Assembly (NCBI RefSeq): GCF_000158175.1
Contig: NZ_DS999411.1
Span: 2,705,540 to 2,769,539 of the forward strand
Reading direction: 5' to 3'
DNA: 64,000 bases
Source: Luminiphilus syltensis NOR5-1B
Lineage (GTDB): Bacteria > Pseudomonadota > Gammaproteobacteria > Pseudomonadales > Halieaceae
The notes under the pieces were generated by a model, which was not told the DNA's origin, ran no database searches, and saw nothing but the letters and a program-made list of their open reading frames with translations. The translations under genes and the position numbers were made by a program. Shown piece by piece: positions 9,941 through 18,907 of the stretch. The first letter of the stretch is position 1. Every line of letters starts with the position of its first letter.

Positions 9941-10864
9941 TTATTCGCATTTCTCAGGGGGATTGGCGACACCATGGGGCACATGGCCCGTCGCAATGTG
10001 GTCTGCTGCAAGATCGCAATGGGTTTGCTGATCATCAAAGAATACATCGGCCTGATAGGCCTTCAGGAATTCGGTTTTCTTCAGGCCACCGAGGAAAATG
10101 GACTCGTCGATCCGAATGTCCCAGGCCCGTAGCGTACGAATAACCCGCTCATGGGCCGGCGCTGAACGCGCGGTGACCAGGGCCGTACGAATCGGCGCTT
10201 CACTGGCGGGGAAAGCGCTTTGCAGGCGCTGCAATGCCGCCAGGAACTGCTTGAAGGGACCACCATCCAGCGGCTCGTGCCGCGACGCACGCTCGCTCTC
10301 AGCGAAAGCGGCGAGCCCCTGCTCTTTGTAGATTCGCTCAGCCTCGTCAGAAAACAGGACCGCATCACCATCGAACGCAAAGCGCAGTTGATCACCCTCG
10401 GCCTCGGTGGCTGCGCGGGAAACCAGCGTCGCTGCAGCAACATCGCTTTCGAGCGCTTTACGCACATCCCCAGGCTCGGCAGAAAGAAACAGCTGGCAGC
10501 CAAACGCATTGATATAACGCCAGGGGGATTCGCCACCACAAAAAGCCGCACGGGTAATGGCCAGGCCGTAATGCTCAATCGAGTTGAATACTCTAAGGCC
10601 GGTATCCGCGCTGTTGCGCGACAAGAGCACCACCTCGATACGCAGTGATTCCGGTAACCGCTCGTTAAGTGCCAGCAATTTACGAACGACTCGATAGGCC
10701 TGCCCGGGCGGTAACGGCGTGTCTTCATTTTCAATCTGGTAATGGGAATAGGCATCGAGACCCTGCTCTTCAAAAACACGATGTGCCTCATCGAGGTCGA
10801 AAAGCGCCCGGGAGGAAATCGCGATTACCAGACGCTGGTCATCAGTGGTCACTGCATCAGACAT
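9941..10864 (-). CDS. Cytosolic 5'-nucleotidase, NT5C1-type
   Basis: A 307-residue HAD-like protein matching the bacterial relatives of eukaryotic cytosolic 5'-nucleotidase I. Visible motifs: AISSRALFDLDEAHRVF at the N-terminus, the phosphatase-type AFDGDAVLFSDEAERIY in the middle, LVTARSAPAHERVIRTLR, and the terminal VFFDDQQTHCDLA. The expected activity is dephosphorylation of nucleoside 5'-monophosphates in the cytoplasm. The start ATG follows GAGGAG. It stands alone between cysB and an alanine symporter, and nothing around it points to a specific pathway. Confidence 0.85.
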   Translation of the reverse strand: MSDAVTTDDQRLVIAISSRALFDLDEAHRVFEEQGLDAYSHYQIENEDTPLPPGQAYRVVRKLLALNERLPESLRIEVVLLSRNSADTGLRVFNSIEHYGLAITRAAFCGGESPWRYINAFGCQLFLSAEPGDVRKALESDVAAATLVSRAATEAEGDQLRFAFDGDAVLFSDEAERIYKEQGLAAFAESERASRHEPLDGGPFKQFLAALQRLQSAFPASEAPIRTALVTARSAPAHERVIRTLRAWDIRIDESIFLGGLKKTEFLKAYQADVFFDDQQTHCDLAADHIATGHVPHGVANPPEKCE

Positions 10865-10887
10865 AGCGCTCTCCTCGCGACATCACC

Positions 10888-12243
10888 TCAGTCCTCGCCC
10901 CCGGCAAGCTGGGGCTTCGAATCTGCACTGAAATACTCCCGCGATAGCCTGAATACGACCGGGGACAACAGCAACAGGGCAATCAAATTGGGTATGGCCA
11001 TAAACGCATTGAGTGTATCGGCGATCAACCAGACAATGCCAAGATTGAGTCCCGCACCCACCGGGATCGCAAGCACCCAAAGTATGCGAAACGGCAGAAT
11101 ACCCCGGGTACCCACCAGGTAAACCACGCAGCGCTCGCCGTAAAACGACCAACCGATCATCGTAGTGATGGCAAACACAACCGCACCAATGGTCACCACC
11201 CATTCACCACCAGGAAACGTACTACCGAAGGCCATCGCCGTCAGGCTCGCTCCAGAGGTGCCCGAATCGAGCACCCCGGTCAGCACAATAACAAGCCCCG
11301 TCATGGTACAGATAATCAATGTATCGATGAGGGTGCCGAGCATCGCTATCATGCCCTGCTCTACCGGTTCCTCGGTCTTTGCCGCGGCGTGGGCGATGGG
11401 CGCACTGCCCAAACCCGCCTCGTTGGAAAATATGCCCCGGGCCACCCCAAACCGTATAGCGGCCCAGACCGTGGCCCCGGCGAAGCCACCGGCGGCGGAG
11501 GCGCCGTTAAACGCCGAATCGATGATCGTGACAAATGCAGCGGGTACGGCTTCGATATGCATGGCGATAACGATGACGCTCATGAGCACATAGGCGAGAG
11601 CCATCGTCGGCACGATAGCGGCGGCGGTAGCGGCGATGCGCTGAATTCCACCGAGGATCACGCTACCTACCAGAATCATCAGTACAACGCCTGTCGCTTC
11701 CCATGGAATACCGACGTTGTCGCTGAGCACCTGGGCGACCGAATTGGACTGCACGGTGTTGGCCAGACCGAAACCCGCCATGGCCCCAAAGATAGCGAAG
11801 GCCGTTGCCAACCAGCGGTAATTCGAGCCTAACCCATTACGGATGTAATACATCGGACCACCGGAGTAACCTCCGAGGGCGTCGCGCTCGCGATAGTTAA
11901 CCGCCAATACGCCCTCCGCGTATTTGGTGGCCATGCCGAAGAGCGCAGTAATCCACATCCAGAACAGCGCACCGGGTCCGCCGAGTGTAATTGCAGTAGC
12001 GACGCCCGCGATATTACCGGTGCCAATAGTCGCGGAGAGCGATGTCATCAGTGCACGAAAGGGAGGAATATCGCCGTCACCGTGACCACTGAAGCCACCC
12101 AACAATAATCTGAACGCCGTGGGTATGCGCGTGAATGTCAGAAACCCAAGCCCCAAGGTGAGGTAAATCCCCGTACCCACCAGCAAAACCAGCATGGGTG
12201 GTCCCCAGGCATAGCCATTGATCGTGGTAATCACTGCTTCCAT
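10888..12243 (-). CDS. Sodium:alanine/glycine symporter, AGCS family
   Basis: A 451-residue inner-membrane carrier with about 11 hydrophobic segments. It carries the AGCS signature around SLSATIGTGNIAGVATAI near residues 68-85, the family element GGPGALFWMW, and FSNEAGLGSAPIAHAAA farther on. Family members co-transport alanine or glycine with Na+. AAGGAG lies six bases before ATG. The nucleotidase gene follows after 23 bases, so the two may share a transcript. Na+ dependence fits a marine host but is family knowledge and not directly visible. Confidence 0.93.
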   Translation of the reverse strand: MEAVITTINGYAWGPPMLVLLVGTGIYLTLGLGFLTFTRIPTAFRLLLGGFSGHGDGDIPPFRALMTSLSATIGTGNIAGVATAITLGGPGALFWMWITALFGMATKYAEGVLAVNYRERDALGGYSGGPMYYIRNGLGSNYRWLATAFAIFGAMAGFGLANTVQSNSVAQVLSDNVGIPWEATGVVLMILVGSVILGGIQRIAATAAAIVPTMALAYVLMSVIVIAMHIEAVPAAFVTIIDSAFNGASAAGGFAGATVWAAIRFGVARGIFSNEAGLGSAPIAHAAAKTEEPVEQGMIAMLGTLIDTLIICTMTGLVIVLTGVLDSGTSGASLTAMAFGSTFPGGEWVVTIGAVVFAITTMIGWSFYGERCVVYLVGTRGILPFRILWVLAIPVGAGLNLGIVWLIADTLNAFMAIPNLIALLLLSPVVFRLSREYFSADSKPQLAGGED

Positions 12244-12282
12244 GAAAACTCCTTAACGTCGCTTACGGGGCGTCCGGACACA

Positions 12283-13302
12283 CTAAGACCAGCCATTGTG
12301 TGCAGAGCTCAGCTTTTCGGCATGGGGAAAAACACCAAACACACCGCCGGTGTGCAAAAACACAATGTCGCTATGGTCGTCAAACGAGCCTGAAGCCACC
12401 TCAGTGATCAATCCCAGAAATGCTTTTGCCGCGTAAACAGGATCGAGCACCACGCCTTCGAGCGCTCCGAGCTCGGCGATGAGACGATACACTTCTTCGG
12501 AGGCGATACCGTATCCCTCGCCAACGTACCGATCGATGGTTTCAACACTGAAGGCAAACTCGGGCAGATCAGGAAACCGTTGCTGCAGCTCAGCGATATC
12601 TTTGGATACCTTGCGCGAAAAATAATCGGCATCGTCGCAAACGGCCATACCCACGATGCGCACATCCAGATCATGCAGTGCGCTGCCCGCAATCAAGCCC
12701 GCCTGGGTACCCCCTGAACCGGTAGCCGTCACCAACAGGGGGTTAACCAGACCCTGCTGCGCGAAATCTGCCGCCAACTCCTCTACCCCTGCGATATAGC
12801 CCCAGGCGCCGAGCCCGTCACTGCCCCCCGTCGGTATTACCAGTGGTTTGAGGCCCGCGCACCGGTACTCCTCGGCAGTCGCTTCCAGCAAGGCCCGAAG
12901 ATTCTTCCGATAATCCTCAGGCGCAACAGGAGTAATTGCGGCGCCCACCAGGCGATCGAGCAAGGTATTGCCCTCGTCGCTGGGGGGCGTACCGCGGAGC
13001 ACCAGGTGGCATCTGAGACCCAACTGGGCAGCAACGACTGCGGTGGCGCGGCAATGATTGCTCTGAAGCCCACCGCAGGTAATGAGAACATCAACATCGG
13101 TGTCGAGGGCGTGCGCGGCAATGAACTCGAGCTTTCTGACCTTGTTGCCCGTGAGTAATGAGCCGGTCATATCATCCCGCTTGATCCACAGACGCTTTCC
13201 CGGGGTCCAACGCTCGGCGGCTCGAATAAGCGGCTGTAACGGTGTCGGCGTTTGCGCCAGCGGAATCCGCGGGGGATAGAGCAGAGTCTTACTCAACGCC
13301 AA
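12283..13302 (-). CDS. dcyD: D-cysteine desulfhydrase / ACC deaminase family PLP enzyme
   Basis: A 339-residue fold-type II PLP enzyme. WIKRDDMTGSLLTGNKVRKLEF holds the Schiff-base lysine, CGGLQSNHCRATAVVAA binds the cofactor and substrate, and TGSGGTQAGLIAG is the phosphate loop. D-cysteine desulfhydrase (to pyruvate, H2S and ammonia) is the likeliest activity, but ACC deaminase-like or other D-amino-acid lyase activity cannot be excluded from sequence alone. The start appears to be TTG, placed 14 bases inside the end of yajC. That overlap suggests translational coupling to a protein-export gene, which is odd. Confidence 0.8.
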   Translation of the reverse strand: MALSKTLLYPPRIPLAQTPTPLQPLIRAAERWTPGKRLWIKRDDMTGSLLTGNKVRKLEFIAAHALDTDVDVLITCGGLQSNHCRATAVVAAQLGLRCHLVLRGTPPSDEGNTLLDRLVGAAITPVAPEDYRKNLRALLEATAEEYRCAGLKPLVIPTGGSDGLGAWGYIAGVEELAADFAQQGLVNPLLVTATGSGGTQAGLIAGSALHDLDVRIVGMAVCDDADYFSRKVSKDIAELQQRFPDLPEFAFSVETIDRYVGEGYGIASEEVYRLIAELGALEGVVLDPVYAAKAFLGLITEVASGSFDDHSDIVFLHTGGVFGVFPHAEKLSSAHNGWS

Positions 13303-13624
13303 CCGACTTCAAGGTGCCTTTGGGTAGAACGGCGTTGATGTGTGCCCGCTGAAATTTGAGCTCAACATTATTGGTAACACTCAGGACGATATAGTTGTCG
13401 TCGATACCGGTAATCTTGCCCAGCATTCCTGAGGACGTAATGACCTCATCACCCTTTTTCAGCGCATCGACCATCTCCTGATGCTCTTTCTGGCGCTTGC
13501 GCTGGGGGCGTATGGCAATGAAGTAAAACAGCCCGAACAGAACTACCAAAAATCCGATCTGGAACAGCTCGCCACCGGCAGGTTGACCGCCAGCGGCCTG
13601 AGCATACGCATTCTGAATAAACAT
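13289..13624 (-). CDS. yajC: Sec translocase accessory subunit YajC
   Basis: A 111-residue single-span inner-membrane protein. A hydrophobic helix at about residues 22-42 (QIGFLVVLFGLFYFIAIRPQ) is followed by the basic family signature RPQRKRQKEHQEM and a small beta domain with GDEVITSSGMLGKITGI. ATG has AAGGAG six bases upstream. In most gammaproteobacteria yajC sits in tgt-yajC-secD-secF; here none of these partners is adjacent. The neighbours are exonuclease III and a PLP enzyme, so the gene is displaced from its usual cluster. Confidence 0.95.
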   Translation of the reverse strand: MFIQNAYAQAAGGQPAGGELFQIGFLVVLFGLFYFIAIRPQRKRQKEHQEMVDALKKGDEVITSSGMLGKITGIDDNYIVLSVTNNVELKFQRAHINAVLPKGTLKSVGVE

Positions 13625-13679
13625 GATTCTCTCCTTAAAAAACAGGTCACTCTACGGTGACCGGGTGATTTCTACAACG

Positions 13680-14459
13680 CTAATCGAGTGGATCGATGGC
13701 GAAATCGAGGGTTAATGGTGCGTGATCGGAAAACCGCTCTTCCCGATAAATACTTGCGCTCGTCGCGGCGTCCGCGAGCCCCGGGGTGACCAACATATAA
13801 TCGAGGCGCCAACCGACGTTCTTGGCCCAGGCCTGGCCACGATTTGACCACCATGTGTACTGATCCGGCTCGGGATTGACGCGCCGAAAACTATCGACAT
13901 ATCCCAGCTCATCGAACACACGATCAAGCCAGGCGCGTTCATGGGGCAGGAACCCCGAATTTTTGCGGTTAGCGCGCCAATTCTTGAGATCGATCTCCCG
14001 ATGACAAATATTCCAGTCCGCGCAGATAATAAACTCGCGGCGTTTACGCCGCAGCGCTTTCAGGTGATCGAAGAACGCGTCCATGAACACTTCCTTGCGC
14101 ACCTGTCGTTCATCACCGCTGGACCCCGAAGGCAGATAAAGCGACACCACGCTGATGCCGGGAAAATCCGCCTGCAGGTAGCGCCCCTCCGAATCAGCCG
14201 GATCCCAGCCAAGTGACGTAATCACCCGCTGGGGTTTGCTACGGCAGTAAAGCGCGGTCCCCGAGTAGCCCTTTTTCTCAGCGTCATTATAGAAACAGTG
14301 ATAGCCCTCGGGATAAAAAGCATCGTCGGTGAGTTGCTGTTCCTGAGCCTTGGTCTCCTGAATACAGACCACATCGGCACCCTGCTGACCGAGCCAGGAG
14401 AAAAAGCCTTTGCGCTCTGCCGCGCGGATACCATTGGTATTGCAGGTAATTACGCGCAT
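13680..14459 (-). CDS. xthA: Exodeoxyribonuclease III / AP endonuclease
   Basis: About 259 residues from the ATG at 14459; a GTG three codons upstream is possible. The EEP fold is clear: RVITCNTNGIRAAERKGF with the metal-binding Asn, CIQETKAQ with the catalytic Glu, ADWNICHREIDLKNWRANRK, WWSNRGQAWAKNVGWRLDYM and the C-terminal SDHAPLTLDF with the catalytic Asp-His. The enzyme would cleave at abasic sites and trim 3' ends in base-excision repair. It lies between yajC and bcp with 15-56 base gaps and may be co-transcribed with bcp upstream. Confidence 0.95.
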   Translation of the reverse strand: MRVITCNTNGIRAAERKGFFSWLGQQGADVVCIQETKAQEQQLTDDAFYPEGYHCFYNDAEKKGYSGTALYCRSKPQRVITSLGWDPADSEGRYLQADFPGISVVSLYLPSGSSGDERQVRKEVFMDAFFDHLKALRRKRREFIICADWNICHREIDLKNWRANRKNSGFLPHERAWLDRVFDELGYVDSFRRVNPEPDQYTWWSNRGQAWAKNVGWRLDYMLVTPGLADAATSASIYREERFSDHAPLTLDFAIDPLD

Positions 14460-14483
14460 TGGCGCCACACCAAAACAAACACC

Positions 14484-14963
14484 TTATTTGATACCCAATT
14501 CATCGAGTGTCGACAGCAGGTCGTCGTGATGGGTTTTGGTCTTGAACTTGTCCATTACCGCCTTAAGACGTCCATCAATTCCTACAATGAAGGTTGTACG
14601 CAGGATGCCGTCGAACTCCTTTCCCATAAATTTCTTGGGGCCCCATGCGCCGTATTTGTCCGCGACCCCATGGTCCTCATCGGACAATAACGTGAAATTG
14701 AGCTCGTCCCGCTGAGCGAACTTGTCGAGGCGCTTGATAGGGTCGGGGCTTATACCGAGCACGGCGACATTGCGCTTCTTTAATACCTTGGCGATATCTC
14801 GCAGACCCTGTGCCTGTACCGTACATCCCGGCGTCATGGCCTTCGGATAGAAGTACACGACGACATTCTGCTTATCGCGGAAGCTCTTTAGTGACACCTT
14901 CTTTCCCGTTTGATCCTCGAGGGTAAACGCAGGCGCCAGATTACCAATTTTGGGGTAGGTCAT
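14484..14963 (-). CDS. bcp: Bcp/PrxQ-type thiol peroxidase without the canonical resolving cysteine
   Basis: A 159-residue peroxiredoxin that would reduce hydroperoxides. The peroxidatic cysteine is Cys47 in YPKAMTPGCTVQAQGLRD. In E. coli Bcp the resolving Cys lies five residues on (CTVQACGLRD); here that residue is Gln52. I see no other cysteine in the protein, so it should act as a one-Cys enzyme recycled by an external thiol. AGGAG lies about ten bases before ATG. It precedes the exonuclease III gene on the same strand, both suited to oxidative damage. Confidence 0.93.
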   Translation of the reverse strand: MTYPKIGNLAPAFTLEDQTGKKVSLKSFRDKQNVVVYFYPKAMTPGCTVQAQGLRDIAKVLKKRNVAVLGISPDPIKRLDKFAQRDELNFTLLSDEDHGVADKYGAWGPKKFMGKEFDGILRTTFIVGIDGRLKAVMDKFKTKTHHDDLLSTLDELGIK

Positions 14964-15007
14964 AACCAGGTACTCCTATGAAAAAGACCGTCTTTGCGTG
15001 TGTTCAA

Positions 15008-15559
15008 TCAATGTTTTCGGAATTTATCCGGCAGTGAAATCACCGAGTGTCGCACCGGGAACACATTTTGCTTCCGGTCATCCAAAAACTCGGTTAAGAC
15101 TTCAGTGACTGTAGGGAAAGCAATTTCATCCCAGGGAATATCGGCCTCGTCGAATAAACGGGTTTCAAGGCTTTCCGGACCAATCCCGAAGCGACCCTCC
15201 TCGATACCGCAGCGGTAGAACACATAAACCTGTGAGATATGCGGCACATCCAGCAGGCGATAGAGGCGCAAATTGCAGGCCGTCGCTGCAGCCTCTTCCA
15301 GCGTTTCCCTGGCCGCACCCTCGGCGGTCGTTTCTCCGTTTTCCATGAACCCGGCGGGCAGCGTCCAGTAACCATGGCGTGGCTCAATCGCGCGCCGGCA
15401 AAGCAAGATTTTTCCGTTGTGCTCGGGGAGGCACCCCACGATCACGCGCGGATTGATGTAGTGGATCTCGCCACAGTCGCCGCAGACAAAGCGTCGGCGA
15501 TCATCGCCCTCGGGGACCCGCTGCTCGATGGCGCCGCCACAGGTCGCACAGAACTTCAT
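15008..15559 (-). CDS. Nudix hydrolase with N-terminal zinc ribbon
   Basis: 183 residues. Two CxxC pairs at residues 4/7 and 26/29 form a zinc ribbon like that of NudC-related and ADP-ribose-type hydrolases. The Nudix box runs from Gly70 to about residue 91 (GFMENGETTAEGAARETLEE) with the REUxEE core present, though the usual terminal Gly is Ala. Substrate is probably a nucleotide-sugar or dinucleotide such as ADP-ribose, but it cannot be fixed from sequence. The ATG overlaps the TGA of the upstream flavin reductase gene, so the pair is translationally coupled. Confidence 0.88.
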   Translation of the reverse strand: MKFCATCGGAIEQRVPEGDDRRRFVCGDCGEIHYINPRVIVGCLPEHNGKILLCRRAIEPRHGYWTLPAGFMENGETTAEGAARETLEEAAATACNLRLYRLLDVPHISQVYVFYRCGIEEGRFGIGPESLETRLFDEADIPWDEIAFPTVTEVLTEFLDDRKQNVFPVRHSVISLPDKFRKH

Positions 15560-16047
15560 CGCGACCCTCCCTCCCCCTGGGATTGCAGGCCATCGTAGGC
15601 ACCTCCGAAAAACACCAGCGGTGCGCCCTCTCGAGCTGAGAAATCGATCACCTCTCCAACAATAATGTGGTGATCTCCACCCGGATGGAGTGCGTCAATA
15701 CGACAACTAAAGGTCGCCTGCGCATCACGAAGTAGCGGGACACCAAACGCATCAAACTCAAATTGATCAGCAATAATGCTGTGTTGGTGCTTGGTCGCAT
15801 AATAGTTGGACAGATCCATCTGGTCAGCGCCTAAAACACTGACGCCAAAATTCTCGCAGGCGGTGTATTCCCGGAAATGCTCGGAATCGTTTTGCACGCT
15901 CCAGAGAACCAGCGCGGGGTCGAGGGAAACCGAAGCGAATGAATTGGCCGTCAGCGCCAAGGGGCCGCTTTGGGGGTCGTCGACGGTTATCAGACAAACC
16001 CCGGTCGGGAATCGGCCCAGCGCGCCACGAAATGCCTTGGTATCCAA
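15556..16047 (-). CDS. Flavin reductase-like (RutF/HpaC-type) FMN-binding protein
   Basis: A 163-residue split-barrel flavin reductase domain protein. Family marks are ALGRFPTGVCLITV at the N-terminus, LTANSFASVSLDPALVLWSV (flavin-binding), and the C-terminal HHIIVGEVIDF. Such proteins reduce FMN or FAD with NAD(P)H and feed two-component monooxygenases, or act alone. No oxygenase component is adjacent; the coupled partner is a Nudix hydrolase. The large flavoprotein at 23.5-25.4 kb is of a one-component type and does not need it. Confidence 0.88.
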   Translation of the reverse strand: MDTKAFRGALGRFPTGVCLITVDDPQSGPLALTANSFASVSLDPALVLWSVQNDSEHFREYTACENFGVSVLGADQMDLSNYYATKHQHSIIADQFEFDAFGVPLLRDAQATFSCRIDALHPGGDHHIIVGEVIDFSAREGAPLVFFGGAYDGLQSQGEGGSR

Positions 16048-16117
16048 CGATAAATCCTCTTTCAGGTCGTTTGAGAAGGGTCAACGGTAATGGAAATCGA
16101 GCGCTACTCCAGCACCC

Positions 16118-16570
16118 CTATCGACCTCGCCACTGTCGGCGTCGCTTTGCGTCGTCGCCGTTGGCTTCGACCCAGTGTGACTGACCGCCGCTGTGTTCCC
16201 GTTTCCAGAAGGGAGCATCGGTCTTCAACACATCCATAATGAAATTGCAGCTGTCAAACGCCGCCGTTCGATGATCAGCGACGGTACCGACCCATACGAT
16301 CGGCTCGCCCGTGCCGAGCTTGCCGTATCGGTGGATAAGCTGCCACCCCCGGAGACCAAAACGCGACGACGCCGACTGCCCGAGCTCATAGAGAACCCGT
16401 TCAGCCATACCAGGATAATGTTCGAGCTCCAGCGCGTTGACCGCCCCACCCTGCCCGAAATCACGCACGTAGCCGGTGAACGTGACGACAGCAGCACCCG
16501 GATGAGCAGACAACAGGTCCCGGTATGCCGCGGCAACATCAAAGCGCTCTCGTTGAACGAAAACACCCAT
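16118..16570 (-). CDS. moaE: Molybdopterin synthase catalytic subunit MoaE
   Basis: The 150-residue large subunit of molybdopterin synthase, which inserts the dithiolene sulfurs into precursor Z. Family segments: VVTFTGYVRDF, LELEHYPGMAE, IHRYGKLGTGEPIVWVGTVADHR and the C-terminal lysine pair region LKTDAPFWKREHSGGQSHW that meets the MoaD tail. It starts three bases after moaD and ends the moaCDE set. The C-terminus is a basic tail ending RRRQWRGR. Confidence 0.96.
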   Translation of the reverse strand: MGVFVQRERFDVAAAYRDLLSAHPGAAVVTFTGYVRDFGQGGAVNALELEHYPGMAERVLYELGQSASSRFGLRGWQLIHRYGKLGTGEPIVWVGTVADHRTAAFDSCNFIMDVLKTDAPFWKREHSGGQSHWVEANGDDAKRRRQWRGR

Positions 16571-16573
16571 CGA

Positions 16574-16825
16574 CTAACCGCCCGTCATCGGAGGAAAAAA
16601 CGCCACCTCATCACCATCCGCGAGTGGATGGTCAGCAGAGACGACCTGTTGATTAACGGCGGCGATCACGCTGGTCTCATTAAGCGTGTCAGCCCAGGTA
16701 GCGCCACGACTCGACAGCACAGACTTTAGCGACTCGACATCAGCCAGGCTCGGGGCCCAATCAATTTGCAGGGATTCGGTGTCGAGGGTCTCGCGAATCA
16801 TTGAGAAAAAACGAACCGTCAGCAC
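16574..16825 (-). CDS. moaD: Molybdopterin synthase sulfur carrier subunit MoaD
   Basis: An 83-residue ubiquitin-like protein that ends in the required Gly-Gly (FFPPMTGG), which is adenylated and thiocarboxylated to donate sulfur to MoaE. It starts with GTG seven bases inside the end of moaC and lies three bases before moaE, so all three are probably translated in a coupled way. MoaA, MoaB and MoeB are not in the window. Confidence 0.95.
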   Translation of the reverse strand: MLTVRFFSMIRETLDTESLQIDWAPSLADVESLKSVLSSRGATWADTLNETSVIAAVNQQVVSADHPLADGDEVAFFPPMTGG

Positions 16826-17316
16826 GAGTCACCCCGCCGCCAGTCCCCGCTGGCGCCACCCTCCTTGGACACCAACTCCACGCCTTCGATTGACATCCCA
16901 CGATCGATGGCCTTGCACATGTCATAAATAGTCAGCGCCGCCACCGAGGCAGCGGTCAGGGCTTCCATCTCGATGCCGGTCTGACCCGTCACTCGACACC
17001 GGGTTGAAATCGTAACGCCCGGAAGGCTGACATCCGCTTCAATATCCACGCTTACCGACGTCAGCGGCAAGGGGTGGCAGAGTGGAATAAGGTCGCTACA
17101 CCGCTTCGCCGCCTGGATACCAGCAATACGGGCGACAGCAAACACGTCACCCTTGGGCATGCGGCCTTCAGTGATGGCGGCCAAGGTCTCCGGAGCCATT
17201 CGCACGCGGGCTCTCGCCTCGGCAGTGCGATGGGTCACGGCTTTGTCGCCGACATCGACCATAGAGGCTCTACCCTCAGCGTCGAGATGGGTCAAATTTT
17301 GGCGTTCATTGGACAT
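16819..17316 (-). CDS. moaC: Cyclic pyranopterin monophosphate synthase MoaC
   Basis: 165 residues. The family core is complete: [18 protein letters not shown] at the N-terminus, [33 protein letters not shown], the active-site [19 protein letters not shown] and [11 protein letters not shown]. With MoaA it turns GTP into cyclic pyranopterin monophosphate, the first dedicated step of molybdenum cofactor synthesis. It is the first gene of moaCDE, divergent from the MFS gene with about 80 bases between. Confidence 0.97.
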   Translation of the reverse strand: MSNERQNLTHLDAEGRASMVDVGDKAVTHRTAEARARVRMAPETLAAITEGRMPKGDVFAVARIAGIQAAKRCSDLIPLCHPLPLTSVSVDIEADVSLPGVTISTRCRVTGQTGIEMEALTAASVAALTIYDMCKAIDRGMSIEGVELVSKEGGASGDWRRGDSC

Positions 17317-17398
17317 GAATTGAGTTTAACACGCCCTACCTATCCAAACGCGATACCGTCTGGCAAGCTCGTTGATCACACGTTGGATAACGCGCCAC

Positions 17399-18709
17399 AT
17401 GAGCCAAAACCCGGAAAACGTATCGGCCAGCCAACCCAGTGGCTATCGCTGGCTGGCACTGCTCATGCTCACAATCGTTTATACCTTCAACTTTATCGAT
17501 CGCCAGTTGCTGGTCATTCTCTCCGAGCCCATCAAGGCCGAACTCGCACTGTCCGATGCCCAACTGGGCCTGCTGACCGGATTTAGTTTTGCGGTGATCT
17601 ACGTAGTCGCGGGCATCCCCATTGGCCATTTGGCCGACCGCAGTAATCGACGCAATATCGTTGCCCTGTCGCTGGCCTTCTGGAGTGCCATGACGGCACT
17701 GTCCGGGCTGGTCCAGAATTACGCGCAACTGGTTTTGGCGCGTTTTGGCGTCGGGCTCGGGGAGGCTGGAGGCTCACCGCCTGCACACTCCATGCTCAGC
17801 GATTACTTCCCCCCGCAGCAACGAGGCACGGCGATATCGGTGTACTCCATGGGCATCTACATCGGAATACTGCTCGGTTACATGGGGGGCGGCTACATGG
17901 CCGAGGCGGTGGGCTGGCGTCAGGCCTTCTTCGTGATTGGCATCCCCGGGGTAGCGTTCGCGGGTTTGTTGGTCTGGTGGGTTCGCGAACCCGTCCGCGG
18001 TTTTTGGGAGGCCGGCGTCGTCGCAGAAAAGGCATCCTTCGCCGAAACAATAGCCACGCTCAGACAGCGCTCGTCATTTTGGTGGATCGCCCTAGCCGCC
18101 GCGTTTATGTCACTGGTCGGTTACGGCAATGGCAACTTCATGCCCTCGTACCTCATCCGCAATCACGGCATGAGCGTCGGTGAGGTGGGTTTCGTTTTGG
18201 GTCTGTTGTCGGGGATTGCGGGGGCTATTGGCACCGTTCTTGGTGGCGTTTTGGCCGATAAAATGGCCTTGTGGGATCGACGCTGGTACGTCTGGCTCCC
18301 GATGCTCGCCAGCTCACTATCGATACCGCCGGCGGCTTATGCCCTGTTGGGTGACGATCCTCGGCTCATCATCCTCGCGCTGTTACCCGCCAATATTCTC
18401 AACGCCATGTACCTCGGCCCCTGCATTGCGCTCGGTCAGACTCTGGTCACCCCACGGATGCGCGCCGTAGCCTCCGCCATCATGCTGTTCATCATCAACA
18501 TGATCGGCCTGGGTTTGGGGCCGCTGCTCGTCGGGTTACTGAGCGATTACTACGCGTCGGGGTTTGGATCCGACAATCTTCGTTATGCGATGCTGACCAT
18601 GCTGGCGGCCGGTCAATTGGGGCTGTTCTTCTTCTGGCTGGGCCAGCGACGCCTGCTTGCGGATCTCGATGCCACCGCCGCCCTCGCAAGGGCGAGTGCC
18701 CACCGATAG
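17399..18709 (+). CDS. MFS transporter, spinster-like
   Basis: About 436 residues from the ATG at 17399; an in-frame TTG at 17372 would add nine residues but is less likely. Twelve hydrophobic segments are visible. The N-terminal NFIDRQLLVILSEPIKAELAL and the loop GHLADRSNRRNI match the spinster-type branch of the major facilitator superfamily common in marine proteobacteria. The transported compound is unknown. The gene stands alone, divergent from moaC. A 16-base inverted repeat without a T-run follows the stop codon (18712-18727). Confidence 0.82.
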   Translation: MSQNPENVSASQPSGYRWLALLMLTIVYTFNFIDRQLLVILSEPIKAELALSDAQLGLLTGFSFAVIYVVAGIPIGHLADRSNRRNIVALSLAFWSAMTALSGLVQNYAQLVLARFGVGLGEAGGSPPAHSMLSDYFPPQQRGTAISVYSMGIYIGILLGYMGGGYMAEAVGWRQAFFVIGIPGVAFAGLLVWWVREPVRGFWEAGVVAEKASFAETIATLRQRSSFWWIALAAAFMSLVGYGNGNFMPSYLIRNHGMSVGEVGFVLGLLSGIAGAIGTVLGGVLADKMALWDRRWYVWLPMLASSLSIPPAAYALLGDDPRLIILALLPANILNAMYLGPCIALGQTLVTPRMRAVASAIMLFIINMIGLGLGPLLVGLLSDYYASGFGSDNLRYAMLTMLAAGQLGLFFFWLGQRRLLADLDATAALARASAHR

Positions 18710-18907
18710 TTCACTGTATAAACAGTGCATTCACTGACTCAACGCGTTTACCCCCGACTACCCCTTCAGGGCAGTTTTCAACCGGACCATCTGCTTGCAT
18801 GGTGACGGTGCAGCGACTGGACTAACATAGGGGGCCTGATGACAGGCAAAATGTTGTCAGCCTGTAGCGTCTGCAAAGAACCTTAAGCCGGAGGGTTTGA
18901 GCACAGC

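Noticed and set aside
18712-18727. CACTGT-ATAA-ACAGTG after the MFS gene as a terminator
   Set aside because: Six AT-rich pairs and no T-run; too weak to call.
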